Source of the DNA: Pseudomonas sputi
GTDB taxonomy: Bacteria > Pseudomonadota > Gammaproteobacteria > Pseudomonadales > Pseudomonadaceae
Reading direction: 5' to 3'
DNA length: 38,713 nt
NCBI RefSeq assembly: GCF_021603585.1
Contig: NZ_BQHI01000040.1
Coordinates: 1-38,713 of the forward strand
Below are positions 17,964 to 26,817 of this stretch, one piece after another (position 1 is the first letter of the stretch; every line of letters starts with the position of its first letter). A program made the translations under genes and the position numbers. The notes under the pieces are model-generated. The model saw only the letters and a list, made by a program, of their open reading frames with translations, ran no database searches and was not told the DNA's origin.

Positions 17964-19499
17964 ATGACATCCCTGACGGTCACGACGCCGATCGCCGCTG
18001 CCGCTCCGATGGCAGCTGCGCCACCGGTGTTCGGGGCGCGGATCATCATCGGTCTGGTCGGTGTGCTGCTGGCGGTGCTGGTGTCGGGTCTCAACGAGAT
18101 GGTCACCAAGGTCGCCCTGGCCGATATTCGCGGCGCCCTGAGCATCGGCTACGACGAAGGCACCTGGCTGGTCGCCGGCTACACCGCGACCTCGGTGGCG
18201 GCCATGGCGTTCGCGCCGTGGTGCTCGGTGACCTTTTCCCTGCGTCGCTTCACCCTGTGCGCCATCGGCGTGTTCACCCTGCTCGGGGTGCTCTGTCCGT
18301 TCGCCCCGAACTACGAAAGCCTGCTGCTGATGCGCATCCTGCAAGGCCTGGCCGGCGGCGCGTTACCGCCGATGTTGATGACCGTTGCGCTGCGATTCCT
18401 GCCGGCCAATATCAAACTGTACGGCCTCGCCGGTTACGCCCTGACCGCCACGTTTGGCCCAGGTCTCGGAACGCCGCTGGCCGGGTTGTGGACTGAATAC
18501 GTCGGCTGGCAGTGGACGTTCTGGCAAATCATCGTGCCGTGCCTGATCGCCATGGCCGCTGTTGCGTACGGGTTGCCGCAGGACCCGCTGCGTCTGGAAC
18601 GCCTCAAGTCGTTCAACTGGAAAGGCCTGCTGCTGGGCTTTCCGGCGATCTGCATGCTGGTGATCGGCCTGCTGCAGGGCAATCGCCTGGACTGGTTTGA
18701 GTCGAATCTGATCTGCGCTTTGCTCGGCGCCGGTTCGCTGTTGCTGGTGGCGTTTCTGATCAATGAATGGTCGCAGCCGATTCCGTTTTTCAAGTTGCAG
18801 ATGCTCGGCATCCGCAACCTGTCGTTCGCGCTGATGACGTTGGCCGGGGTGCTGGTAGTACTGCTGGCGGTGGTGCTGATTCCATCAAGTTATCTGGCTC
18901 AGGTGCAGGGTTACCGGCCGGTACAGACTGCGCCGATCATGCTGATCGCGGCGTTGCCGCAGTTGATCGCGCTGCCGCTGGTGGCCGCGCTGTGCAACCT
19001 GCGTTGGGTCGATTGCCGCTGGGTGCTCGGGATTGGTTTGAGCATGCTGACGCTGTCGTGCCTGGGCGGCTCGCAGCTGACCTCGGAATGGATTCGCGAC
19101 GATTTCTACGTCCTGCAATGGCTGCAGATTTTCGGCCAGCCGATGGCGGTGTTGCCGCTGCTGATGCTGTCGACCGGCAGCATCCAGCCGCAGGACGGGC
19201 CATTCGCCTCGGCCTGGTTCAACACCGTGAAAGGCCTGGCGGCGGTGGTTGCCACCGGAGCCATCGAGGCGCTGACCACTTCGCGCCTGCATTTTCACTC
19301 GACCATGCTGGTCGATCGCCTCGGCAACTCGCCACTGGCTTCGAGCAATGACCCCGGCCTCGCCCATCGCCTGCACGAACAGGCGGTGGTGCTGACCTCT
19401 TCGGATCTTTATCTGTGCATGGCCGGCGTCGCGGTGGCGCTGATCCTGCTGATTTTCTGGCTGCCGACGCGGATTTTTCCGCCGCGCGCGCCGACCTGA
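17964..19499 (+). CDS. MFS efflux transporter, DHA2 (EmrB/QacA) family
   Basis: Inner-membrane drug/proton antiporter of a tripartite pump. The 511-residue protein has about 14 hydrophobic segments, as expected for DHA2. The conserved early stretch is VTKVALADIRGALSIGYDEGTWLVAGY, matching the EmrB-type TM1/TM2 region, followed by LLLMRILQGLAGGALPPMLM (TM4 region). ATG 17964 has GGAG nine bases upstream; an in-frame start at 17940 lacks this. It is followed 19 bp later by an EmrA-like adaptor and then an outer-membrane channel. Substrate unknown; family members export hydrophobic toxins, antibiotics or siderophore-like compounds. Confidence 0.9.
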   Translation: MTSLTVTTPIAAAAPMAAAPPVFGARIIIGLVGVLLAVLVSGLNEMVTKVALADIRGALSIGYDEGTWLVAGYTATSVAAMAFAPWCSVTFSLRRFTLCAIGVFTLLGVLCPFAPNYESLLLMRILQGLAGGALPPMLMTVALRFLPANIKLYGLAGYALTATFGPGLGTPLAGLWTEYVGWQWTFWQIIVPCLIAMAAVAYGLPQDPLRLERLKSFNWKGLLLGFPAICMLVIGLLQGNRLDWFESNLICALLGAGSLLLVAFLINEWSQPIPFFKLQMLGIRNLSFALMTLAGVLVVLLAVVLIPSSYLAQVQGYRPVQTAPIMLIAALPQLIALPLVAALCNLRWVDCRWVLGIGLSMLTLSCLGGSQLTSEWIRDDFYVLQWLQIFGQPMAVLPLLMLSTGSIQPQDGPFASAWFNTVKGLAAVVATGAIEALTTSRLHFHSTMLVDRLGNSPLASSNDPGLAHRLHEQAVVLTSSDLYLCMAGVAVALILLIFWLPTRIFPPRAPT

Positions 19500-19518
19500 C
19501 TGGAACAGAAGGTTTTTT

Positions 19519-20589
19519 ATGACGACTCAAGCAAAGCAAAAACTCGCGGTGGCCGTGGCCGCTGCACTGGCGGTCGGTGTGCTGGTGTATCTGGCGATGC
19601 CCGGCCTGTTCGGCAAGCGTACCCAGCAGAACACTAACGATGCGTTCGTTTCTGCCGACTTCACTTTGGTGGTGCCGCGTGTGGCGGGGTTCATCAAAGA
19701 GGTGCTGGTGGAAGACAATCAGCAAGTCAAGGCCGGACAGTTGCTGGCGCTGATCGATGACCGCGACCTGCGCGCCGCCGCCGAGGCCGCCGATGCGCAA
19801 ACCCTGGTCGCCCGCGCTCAATTGCAGAATGCCAAGGCCACGCTGGAGCGCCAGACCTCGGTGATCGCTCAGGCGCAGGCGTCGGTGGTTTCGGCCAAGG
19901 CTGAAATGGCCTTCGCCCAGCAGGAATTGAACCGCTACAACCACCTGGCCGGCGTCGGTGCCGGCACCGTGCAGAACGCCCAGCAGGCGCGCACCCGGAT
20001 CGATCAGGCCTCTGCGCGGCTGGACACGGCTACGGCAAAACTGGCCGCAGAACGCAAACAGGTCGAGATTCTGACGGCGCAGCGCGATGCCGCCGAAGGC
20101 AGTTTGAAACACGCACAGGCCGCGCTGGAAATCGCCAGTTTCGAGCTGTCCTACACGCGCATCACCGCGCCTCAGGACGGCATGATCGGCGAGCGCGCCG
20201 TGCGGGTCGGCGCCTATGTGACGCCGGGCAGCAAACTGCTGGCGGTGGTGCCGCTGAAGCAGGCCTATGTGGTCGCCAACTTCCAGGAAACCCAGCTCAC
20301 CGACGTGCAGCCGGGGCAAGACGTGGTTGTGCGGGTCGACAGCCTCGGCGGCGAAGCCCTCACCGGCCGCGTCGAGAGCATTGCCCCGGCCACCGGGGTG
20401 ACCTTTGCGGCGGTCAAACCGGACAACGCCACCGGCAACTTCACCAAAGTTGTGCAGCGAATTCCGGTGAAGGTCCTGCTGGATCCGGGCCAGCCGCTGG
20501 CCGAACGGCTGCGGGTGGGGATGTCGGTGGAGGCGAGCATTGATACCCAGAGCTCGGCGACGTCGATGCGTGAGGTGACGCAGCGATGA
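19519..20589 (+). CDS. EmrA-like HlyD-family periplasmic adaptor
   Basis: Adaptor joining the MFS pump to the outer-membrane channel. The 356-residue product has one N-terminal membrane anchor (KLAVAVAAALAVGVLVYLAMPGLFG), a lipoyl half motif in VPRVAGFIKEVLVEDNQQVKAGQLLALID, a coiled-coil hairpin rich in Ala, Gln and Glu (about 85-205), the second lipoyl half (ITAPQDGMIGERAVRVGAYV) and a beta-barrel. It shares the 4-base overlap ATGA with the next gene, so translation is coupled. GGTTTTTTATG gives only a weak ribosome site. Confidence 0.9.
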   Translation: MTTQAKQKLAVAVAAALAVGVLVYLAMPGLFGKRTQQNTNDAFVSADFTLVVPRVAGFIKEVLVEDNQQVKAGQLLALIDDRDLRAAAEAADAQTLVARAQLQNAKATLERQTSVIAQAQASVVSAKAEMAFAQQELNRYNHLAGVGAGTVQNAQQARTRIDQASARLDTATAKLAAERKQVEILTAQRDAAEGSLKHAQAALEIASFELSYTRITAPQDGMIGERAVRVGAYVTPGSKLLAVVPLKQAYVVANFQETQLTDVQPGQDVVVRVDSLGGEALTGRVESIAPATGVTFAAVKPDNATGNFTKVVQRIPVKVLLDPGQPLAERLRVGMSVEASIDTQSSATSMREVTQR

Positions 20590-22037
20590 AGCGCCTTCAG
20601 TCCATGACAGTGGTCCTGAGTCTGTCGGCGTTGGCGGCCTGCACCGTCGGCCCGGACTTTCAGAAGCCCGAAGCCACGCAGATTGCCGAGTGGGCAAAAC
20701 CCTCGAAAACCGCCGTCAGCCAAGCCGTCAGCGAACCCTTGAACGAGCGCTGGTGGGAAGTCTTTCACGACGCGCAACTCTCGGCGCTGACCCAACGCGC
20801 CCTGCGCAGCAACCTCGACCTGCAACTGGCCAGCAGCCGTCTGCAACAAAGCCGCGCTGCCCGTCAGGTGATCAGCGCCGACCGTTACCCGACGACCGCC
20901 GCCACCGGCAGCTACGCCCGCAAACGCAACAGCGGCGAAGGGTTGAACGACCCGTCCGGGCACAATGGCGATTCTGCCTTCAATCTGTGGGATGCCGGTT
21001 TTTCCGCCTCTTGGGAGCTGGACTTCTGGGGCCGGGTGCGCCGGGAAACCGAAGCCGCCGATGCCAATCTCGAAGTCGCAGAAAACGACCGTCGCGGCGT
21101 GCTGTTGGCGGTACTCGCGGACACCGCGCAGAACTACATCCAGCTGCGTGGCGTGCAGAACACCCGCGCAGTGACCGAACAGAACCTCGATGTCGCACGG
21201 CACAGCCTGAAACTTTCACAACTGCGCCTCAACGATGGGGTGGCCACGGATCTCGACGTCGCCGAAGCGGCCGCGCAAGTGGCGGCCATCGAATCGCGGT
21301 TGCCAGCACTGGAGCAGCGTCAGGCGCAACTGATCAACGCCATCAGCCTGTTGATGGGCGAACCGCCACAGGCTCTGGCCAAAGCGTTATCCACAGATGC
21401 CCCGGTGCCGCAGTCACCGCTGACCGTCGCCATCGGCCTGCCGTCGCAGCTGGCAGAGCGTCGCCCGGACATCCGCCAGGCCGAAGCCCGGTTGCATGCC
21501 GCCACCGCCAACATCGGCGTGGCCAAGGGCGATTTCTATCCGCGCATCACCCTGTCCGGCAACCTCGGCTCGCAAGCCATGCAGCTCAGCGATTTCGGTT
21601 CCTGGGGCTCTCGCGCTTTTGGCATCGGCCCGCAATTCAGCCTGCCGCTGTTCGACGGCGGCCGCTTGCGCGGCGTGCTGCAACTGCGCGAAGCCCAGCA
21701 GCAGGAAGCGGCGATCGGTTATCAACAGACCGTGCTGCGCGCCTGGCACGAAATCGACGACCAGCTGACCGCCTACAACGCCAGCCAGCGCCGCCGCGAC
21801 AGCCTCGCCGAAGCCGTACGCCAGAACCAGATCGCCCTGCGCACTGCGCAACAGCGATACGTCGAAGGCGTGGTCGACTTCGTCAACGTCCTCACCGTGC
21901 AAGGCGCACTGCTCGCCACCCAGGAACAGTGGGTGGAAAGCTCCACCGGCGTTTCACTGGCGATGGTCGGGCTGTACCGGGCGCTGGGTGGGGGATGGGA
22001 GTCGGTGTATCCGGTGGGGGAGATGGCGCAGCGTTGA
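20586..22037 (+). CDS. NodT-family outer-membrane efflux lipoprotein
   Basis: Outer-membrane channel of the pump. The 483-residue product starts MKRLQSMTVVLSLSALAAC, a lipoprotein signal with lipobox LAAC and Cys-19 as the acylation site, followed by TVGPDFQKPE, the usual start of NodT/OprM-type channels. The body has two OMF repeats with long helices (ALRSNLDLQLASSRLQQSRAARQ; LAERRPDIRQAEARLHAATANIGVAKGDFYPRITL). The latter is the strongly conserved second repeat of this family. It ends 83 bp before the next operon and could also serve its adaptors, which bring no channel of their own. Confidence 0.92.
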   Translation: MKRLQSMTVVLSLSALAACTVGPDFQKPEATQIAEWAKPSKTAVSQAVSEPLNERWWEVFHDAQLSALTQRALRSNLDLQLASSRLQQSRAARQVISADRYPTTAATGSYARKRNSGEGLNDPSGHNGDSAFNLWDAGFSASWELDFWGRVRRETEAADANLEVAENDRRGVLLAVLADTAQNYIQLRGVQNTRAVTEQNLDVARHSLKLSQLRLNDGVATDLDVAEAAAQVAAIESRLPALEQRQAQLINAISLLMGEPPQALAKALSTDAPVPQSPLTVAIGLPSQLAERRPDIRQAEARLHAATANIGVAKGDFYPRITLSGNLGSQAMQLSDFGSWGSRAFGIGPQFSLPLFDGGRLRGVLQLREAQQQEAAIGYQQTVLRAWHEIDDQLTAYNASQRRRDSLAEAVRQNQIALRTAQQRYVEGVVDFVNVLTVQGALLATQEQWVESSTGVSLAMVGLYRALGGGWESVYPVGEMAQR

Positions 22038-22120
22038 TTCTCACACCCGAATGATGGCCTTTCGCTTGACGCTAATCGCCGCTGTCGTAGACTCCGAACA
22101 TCCGTCAGGGAGTAACGGTT

Positions 22121-22900
22121 ATGCGGCGTTTTCGTGGTTGGGTTGTCGGATTGACCTTTGTAACGTGTGCAGTTCAGGCGCAAACGCCTGCGCCAGACGA
22201 TCCGCTGCTGGATAACGGCGGGGCTGCGAATGCATCCCCCAGCAGTGAGGCGCGCGGTGTGTTGCGGGCGCGGGATCAGGCGACGCTGGCCAGCGAGCTG
22301 TCGGGGCGGATTGTCGAGTTGCCGTTCAGCGAGGGCGAGTCGTTCAAGAAGGGCGACACTCTGGCGCGTTTCGATTGTTCGGCCTATCAGGCCCAGTTGA
22401 ATGCCGCGCAGGCCGCCAGCCGTGGCGCCAGTGAAGAGCTGGCGCACAACCGGCAACTGGCGGCGCTCAATTCCGTCGGGCGTTTCGAAGTGGCCCGGGC
22501 CGAAGCCAAGGTCAGCGAGACCCAGGCGCAATCTCAGGTTTATCAAGTCCAGGTCAAACGCTGCAGCGTGGTCGCGCCCTTCGATGGGCAAGTGGTCGAG
22601 CGCAAGGTCAAGCGTTATGAAAGCGTGCCGGCCGGTGCGCCGCTGCTCGACGTGGTCGACAACTGCACCCTGGAAATCCATCTGCTGGTGCCGTCGCGCT
22701 GGATGGCGAAGCTCAAACCCGGCCAGACCTTCAGCTTCGTGCCCGATGAAACCGGTCAGCCGATCGATGCCACGGTCAAACGCCTCGGTGCGCGAATCGA
22801 TGAAGGCAGCCAGACCCTGTTGCTGGTCGCAACACTGCCCGAAGCCAAAGGCTTGCTCGCTGGCATGAGCGGCACCGCGCGTTTTGCGGAGCTTAAGTGA
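22121..22900 (+). CDS. Small periplasmic adaptor (RND/HlyD-type membrane-fusion protein)
   Basis: 259-residue adaptor, first gene of an unusual three-adaptor operon. MRRFRGWVVGLTFVTCAVQAQ is a Sec signal peptide, so the mature protein is periplasmic. It contains GVLRARDQATLASELSGRIVELPFSEGESFKKGDTLARFD (lipoyl half), a short coiled coil (about 90-140), the second half VVAPFDGQVVERKVKRYESVPAGAPLLDVVD and a beta-barrel ending ATLPEAKGLLAGMSGTARF. It is shorter than usual for RND adaptors (about 370). AGGGAG precedes the ATG. Its last four bases (GTGA) overlap the next start, so it is translationally coupled to the GAF/HlyD protein. Confidence 0.85.
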   Translation: MRRFRGWVVGLTFVTCAVQAQTPAPDDPLLDNGGAANASPSSEARGVLRARDQATLASELSGRIVELPFSEGESFKKGDTLARFDCSAYQAQLNAAQAASRGASEELAHNRQLAALNSVGRFEVARAEAKVSETQAQSQVYQVQVKRCSVVAPFDGQVVERKVKRYESVPAGAPLLDVVDNCTLEIHLLVPSRWMAKLKPGQTFSFVPDETGQPIDATVKRLGARIDEGSQTLLLVATLPEAKGLLAGMSGTARFAELK

Positions 22901-24216
22901 ACGCCCCGGTGAGCGGCGCCGCCGAGCAAGTGTTCGCGCGGTTTCTCGATCTCGAACGGCAGACCCGCGCCGCCCAGGACAGTTCGCAACTGGCGTACAG
23001 CCTGGTCAATGACGGCCAGTCGCTGTTCGGTTTTCGCCACGCGGCACTGCTGATCGCCGGCAAGGTGCAGGCGGTGACCGGGGTCAGCGCAGTGGAGCCG
23101 AATGCGCCGTTCGTGGCGTTCGTCGAACAGGCCGTGGCGCAACTGTTCAAGCAGGATGTGCTGAAACAGGCGCGGGTGATCACGCCGGAAATGGTCGGCG
23201 AATCGATTCAGTCCGACTGGCGCAGTCTGTCGGCCATGCAAGTGTTCTGGCTGCCGTTGATTGATCGTCAGGGTCAGGTGTTCGGCGGTTTGTGGCTGGC
23301 CCGTGATCTGCCGTGGAATCCGTCCGAACAAGTGCTGCTGTCGCAACTGGGCGACACCTACAGCCACGCCTGGCTGGCATTGCAACCACGCAAGCCGTGG
23401 CGGTTGCGCTGGACCCGCAAACGCCAGGTGGCACTGGTTGCCGTTTTGATGCTCGGGCTGTTGATCCCGGTGCGCCAGTCGGTACTGGCGCCCGCCGAAG
23501 TGGTGCCCCAGGGCGGGCGCGTTGTCGCCGCGCCGCTGGACGGGGTGATCGCCGAGTTCCTGGTCAAGCCCAACCAGAGCGTGAAAACCGGCGACCTCTT
23601 GCTGCGTTTCGAAAGCACGACGCTGAAGGCTCAGGCCGATGTCGCCGAGCGTGCGCTCGGGGTCGCCGAAGCGGAACTCAAAGCCAATTCCCAGCGCTCG
23701 TTCGTCGACGCCGAATCCAGCTCCCGGGTCGACCTGCTGGCCGCCCGTGCCGAACAGAAACGCGCCGAACGCGATTACGCCCGCGAACTGCTCAACCGCA
23801 GCGAAGTGCGCGCCGAGCGTGACGGCATTGCGGTGTTCGCCGATGCCGAGCGTTGGACCGGCAAACCGGTGCAGACCGGCGAACGTCTCATGGAAATCGC
23901 CGACCCGAGTCAGGCCGAACTGCGCATTGAACTGGCCGTGGGCGACGCGATCTCGCTGGAACCGGGTGCCGAAGTCGCGCTGTTTCTCGACAGCGATCCG
24001 CTGCACCGCCACCTCGCCACTCTTGAGCGTTCGGCCTACGAGGCGCAGCCCACCGCCGGCGGGCAATTGGCCTATCGGCTGGACGCCAATTTCGCCGACG
24101 CCCCGCCGCGTATCGGCCTGCGCGGCACCGCCAAAATATTCGGCGACCGCGCGCCGCTGGCCTTGTACCTGCTGCGGCGTCCACTCGCCGGGCTGCGTCA
24201 GAGCGTAGGTCTGTAA
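22897..24216 (+). CDS. GAF-like domain fused to HlyD adaptor
   Basis: 439-residue protein starting at GTG 22897 inside the previous stop. Residues 1 to about 160 resemble a cytoplasmic GAF sensor domain (FLDLERQTRAAQDSSQLAYSLVNDGQSLFGFRHAALLI, later FWLPLIDRQGQVFGGLWLARD). A single transmembrane segment follows (RQVALVAVLMLGLLIPV, about 178-194). The periplasmic part has lipoyl halves around VAAPLDGVIAEFLVKPNQSVKTGDLLLRFE and DGIAVFADAERWTGKPVQTGERLMEIADPS, with a coiled coil between. A sensor-like domain in an export adaptor is unusual and suggests that transport is gated by a small cytoplasmic ligand. The gene directly abuts the next one (TAA then ATG). Confidence 0.8.
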   Translation: MNAPVSGAAEQVFARFLDLERQTRAAQDSSQLAYSLVNDGQSLFGFRHAALLIAGKVQAVTGVSAVEPNAPFVAFVEQAVAQLFKQDVLKQARVITPEMVGESIQSDWRSLSAMQVFWLPLIDRQGQVFGGLWLARDLPWNPSEQVLLSQLGDTYSHAWLALQPRKPWRLRWTRKRQVALVAVLMLGLLIPVRQSVLAPAEVVPQGGRVVAAPLDGVIAEFLVKPNQSVKTGDLLLRFESTTLKAQADVAERALGVAEAELKANSQRSFVDAESSSRVDLLAARAEQKRAERDYARELLNRSEVRAERDGIAVFADAERWTGKPVQTGERLMEIADPSQAELRIELAVGDAISLEPGAEVALFLDSDPLHRHLATLERSAYEAQPTAGGQLAYRLDANFADAPPRIGLRGTAKIFGDRAPLALYLLRRPLAGLRQSVGL

Positions 24217-26313
24217 ATGACTCTGCCGAGCCTGCGTGCCGACCTGCAACTGTCGCCCGCGGCGCCGGCGCTGGACGGTTCGCCGCGCTGGACCCTGGCC
24301 GACCCGGTGCGCGGACGCTATTTCAAGCTCGGCGCGGCGGCCATGCGCCTGTTGCGCCACTGGTCGCTGGGCGATCCCGAGCAAGTGCTGCGCGCCGCCA
24401 ACCGCGAACCGGGTTTGCCCCTGGATGGCAACGAGCTGGCGCAACTGCTGGAGTTCCTGCGCGGGCACGATCTGATCAGCGCCCTCGACGAACAGCAACG
24501 CGCCAGTTATCGGCTTAAGGCCCTCGTGCAACGTCAGAGCCTGTGGAAAATCCTGCTGCATCAATACCTGTTCTTCCGCATTCCGCTGTGGCGCCCGGAC
24601 GCGTTTCTCAATCGGGCATGGCCGTGGCTGGAGCGCTTCGGGCCGAGGGTGTTGCGCTACGGTCTGCCGGCGACGCTGGCGCTCGGGGTGTTTCTGGTGT
24701 CACGGGACTGGCAGCGGTTCGTCGGCACCTTTCCGCACCTGTTCAGCCTCGGTGGCGCCATTGCGTTCGGCGTCGCGCTGTTCTTCGCCAAGCTCTGTCA
24801 CGAGTTCGGCCATGCGTTCATGGCCAAACGCGCCGGGTGTCGGGTGCAGAGCATGGGCGTGGCGTTCATGGTCTTGCTGCCGATGTTCTACACCGATGTC
24901 AGCGATGCCTGGCGGGTCAACGACCGACGTGCGCGACTGCTGATCGGTGCTGGCGGTGTGCTGGCGGAGTTGCTGTTGGCGAGCCTGGCGCTGCTGGTCT
25001 GGTCGCTCCTGCCGGACGGGCCCGGTCGCACCGCGGCGTTCATGCTCGCCAGTGCGACCTGGATCACCACGCTGGTGGTCAATCTCAACCCGTTCATGCG
25101 TTTCGATGGCTACTTTCTGCTCAGCGACTTCTGGGAGGTCGACAACTTGCAGGGCCGGGCCTTTGCTCTGTGTCGCTGGCGGCTGCGGGAATTTCTGTTC
25201 GGTTATGGCGCGCCGGCGCCGGAGCCTTGGTCGCCGACGATGCAGCGGCGTTTGCTGATCTGGGGGTATGGCTCGTGGTTATGGCGTGCGGCGTTGTTTT
25301 TCGGGATCGCACTGGCGGTCTATCACCTGTTCTTCAAGGTGTTGGGGATCTTCCTGATGCTGGTGGAACTGGTGTGGTTCATTTTTCTGCCGATCATGAG
25401 TGAGTGGCGCCAGTGGTGGAGCCGCCGCGAACAGGCTCACGGCCCCCGCGTATTACTCAGCAGCCTGGCGGTACTCGGCCTGTTGCTGGTGCTGATCGTG
25501 CCGTGGCGCAGCTCGGTCGAGTTGCCGACGATGCTCGAGGGCGGTCGCGCCAGCGCCTTGCACGCACCGACGGCGGCGCGGGTCAGAGCCGTGAAGGTCG
25601 CGGATGGTCAGACCGTGGCTCAGGGCGACGTGCTGATCGAACTGGAATCGCCGGACCTCGATTCGCGGCAGGCCATCGTCCGCCGGGAAATCCGCATCCA
25701 GCAATTGCTGATGCGCCGTCAGGCCGGCCGTAGTGAAACCGCTGCCGACGCCGGCATCGTCGAGCAGCGTCTGGCCGAAGCGGTGGCGGAATATCGTGGC
25801 CTGACCGCCCAGCGCGAACGCCTGCAGTTACGCGCCCCCCATGCCGGCACCGTGCGTGACCTGCTGCCGAACCTGACGCCGGGCCGCTGGCTGTCGAGCA
25901 AGGATGCACTGGCGCGGGTGGTCGAGGACGGCACACGACTGCGCGGTTATCTGGCGGAAGCCGAACTGTGGCGAGTCAAACCCGGCGCCACCGGGCGGTT
26001 TATCGCCGACGACCCGATGCATGCCGCCATCGCGGTGCAACTCAATGAAATCGACACCAACGGTGTGGCCTATGTCGATCAGGAAGCGCTGACGTCCGAT
26101 CACCACGGCCCGATTGCCGTGCGCCGCGATCAGCAGCAACGGGCGGAACCGGTGCAGGCGCAATACGGCGTGCGTTTGACTACGCTGGATCAGGCAGCGA
26201 CCCCGGTGCAACCGTTGCGCGGCGTGGTGGTATTGCAGGGCAGCGGCGAATCGGTGCTCGGCGTGGCCTGGCGCCGGATGGCGGCGCTGGGAGTCAGGGA
26301 AAGCGGTTTCTAG
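24217..26313 (+). CDS. PqqD-like / site-2 protease (M50) / HlyD fusion protein
   Basis: 698-residue membrane protein combining three modules. Residues 1 to about 95 look like a PqqD-type winged-helix peptide-binding domain (RWTLADPVRGRYFKLGAAAMRLLRHW...). About 145-430 is a polytopic M50 protease domain: zinc motif H195-E196-F197-G198-H199, and a second motif N291-P292...D297-G298 (NPFMRFDG) supplying the third zinc ligand. The final helix VLLSSLAVLGLLLVLIVPW (about 411-430) leads into a periplasmic HlyD adaptor domain with LHAPTAARVRAVKVADGQTVAQGDVLIELE and a second half near LRAPHAGTVRDL. All metal-binding residues are present, so it should be catalytically active. This suggests a peptide or signal is recognised, cut in the membrane and coupled to export. 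The stop overlaps the next ribosome site. Confidence 0.85.
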   Translation: MTLPSLRADLQLSPAAPALDGSPRWTLADPVRGRYFKLGAAAMRLLRHWSLGDPEQVLRAANREPGLPLDGNELAQLLEFLRGHDLISALDEQQRASYRLKALVQRQSLWKILLHQYLFFRIPLWRPDAFLNRAWPWLERFGPRVLRYGLPATLALGVFLVSRDWQRFVGTFPHLFSLGGAIAFGVALFFAKLCHEFGHAFMAKRAGCRVQSMGVAFMVLLPMFYTDVSDAWRVNDRRARLLIGAGGVLAELLLASLALLVWSLLPDGPGRTAAFMLASATWITTLVVNLNPFMRFDGYFLLSDFWEVDNLQGRAFALCRWRLREFLFGYGAPAPEPWSPTMQRRLLIWGYGSWLWRAALFFGIALAVYHLFFKVLGIFLMLVELVWFIFLPIMSEWRQWWSRREQAHGPRVLLSSLAVLGLLLVLIVPWRSSVELPTMLEGGRASALHAPTAARVRAVKVADGQTVAQGDVLIELESPDLDSRQAIVRREIRIQQLLMRRQAGRSETAADAGIVEQRLAEAVAEYRGLTAQRERLQLRAPHAGTVRDLLPNLTPGRWLSSKDALARVVEDGTRLRGYLAEAELWRVKPGATGRFIADDPMHAAIAVQLNEIDTNGVAYVDQEALTSDHHGPIAVRRDQQQRAEPVQAQYGVRLTTLDQAATPVQPLRGVVVLQGSGESVLGVAWRRMAALGVRESGF

Positions 26314-26324
26314 GGAGTATGAAG

Positions 26325-26816
26325 ATGACGGACAACCTGGCGGCGGACGGATTGGTGGTGCGGCCTTCGCGGGCGACGGACGGGCCGTTTCTGCACAGCC
26401 TGTATCAATCGGCGCGGCCGGATCTGCAATGGATCGATGGCGAGCAGGAACAGGTGCAGCAAATCGTTGCCCAGCAGTTTCAGGTGCAGGAGCAGGGCAT
26501 GGGGGAAAACCATCCGAATGCCATGCACTACATCGTGGAAAAGCTCGGCACGGCCATCGGTGCACTCAGCACTGATTTCGGCGTCAATGAAATTCGCGTG
26601 TTGTACCTCGCCTTCATTCCCCAGGCCCGAGGCAAGGGCTACGGACGAACCGTGCTGCAAGGTGTGCAAAAAGCTGCGCAGCAAGTGCGCTGCCCGGTGG
26701 CGACGGTGGTCTGGGCCAACAACCCCCATGCGCGCCAACATTACCTGGCGCTGGGGTTTGCCGTGGAGGAGCGCAACCCGGCGGCGGAGCGGCTGGTGTG
26801 GTATCCACAGGCTTGA
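26325..26816 (+). CDS. GNAT-family N-acetyltransferase
   Basis: 163-residue cytoplasmic acetyltransferase transferring an acetyl group from acetyl-CoA to an unknown amine. The acetyl-CoA-binding motif is in LAFIPQARGKGYGRTVLQGVQKAAQQ (Q/R-x-x-G-x-G/A type), followed by VWANNPHARQHYLALGFAVEER, the usual motif B region with the terminal Tyr. ATG 26325 is chosen because GGGAG (26313-26317) is 7 bases upstream; an ATG at 26319 is too close. It lies 11 bp after the protease/HlyD gene and is probably the last gene of that operon. It ends one base from the convergent lipase gene. Confidence 0.85.
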   Translation: MTDNLAADGLVVRPSRATDGPFLHSLYQSARPDLQWIDGEQEQVQQIVAQQFQVQEQGMGENHPNAMHYIVEKLGTAIGALSTDFGVNEIRVLYLAFIPQARGKGYGRTVLQGVQKAAQQVRCPVATVVWANNPHARQHYLALGFAVEERNPAAERLVWYPQA

Positions 26817-26817
26817 G

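Noticed and set aside
22756-24564. 602-codon minus-strand frame opposite the GAF/HlyD gene
   Set aside because: Shadow frame; the plus strand shows coupled genes with domain motifs.
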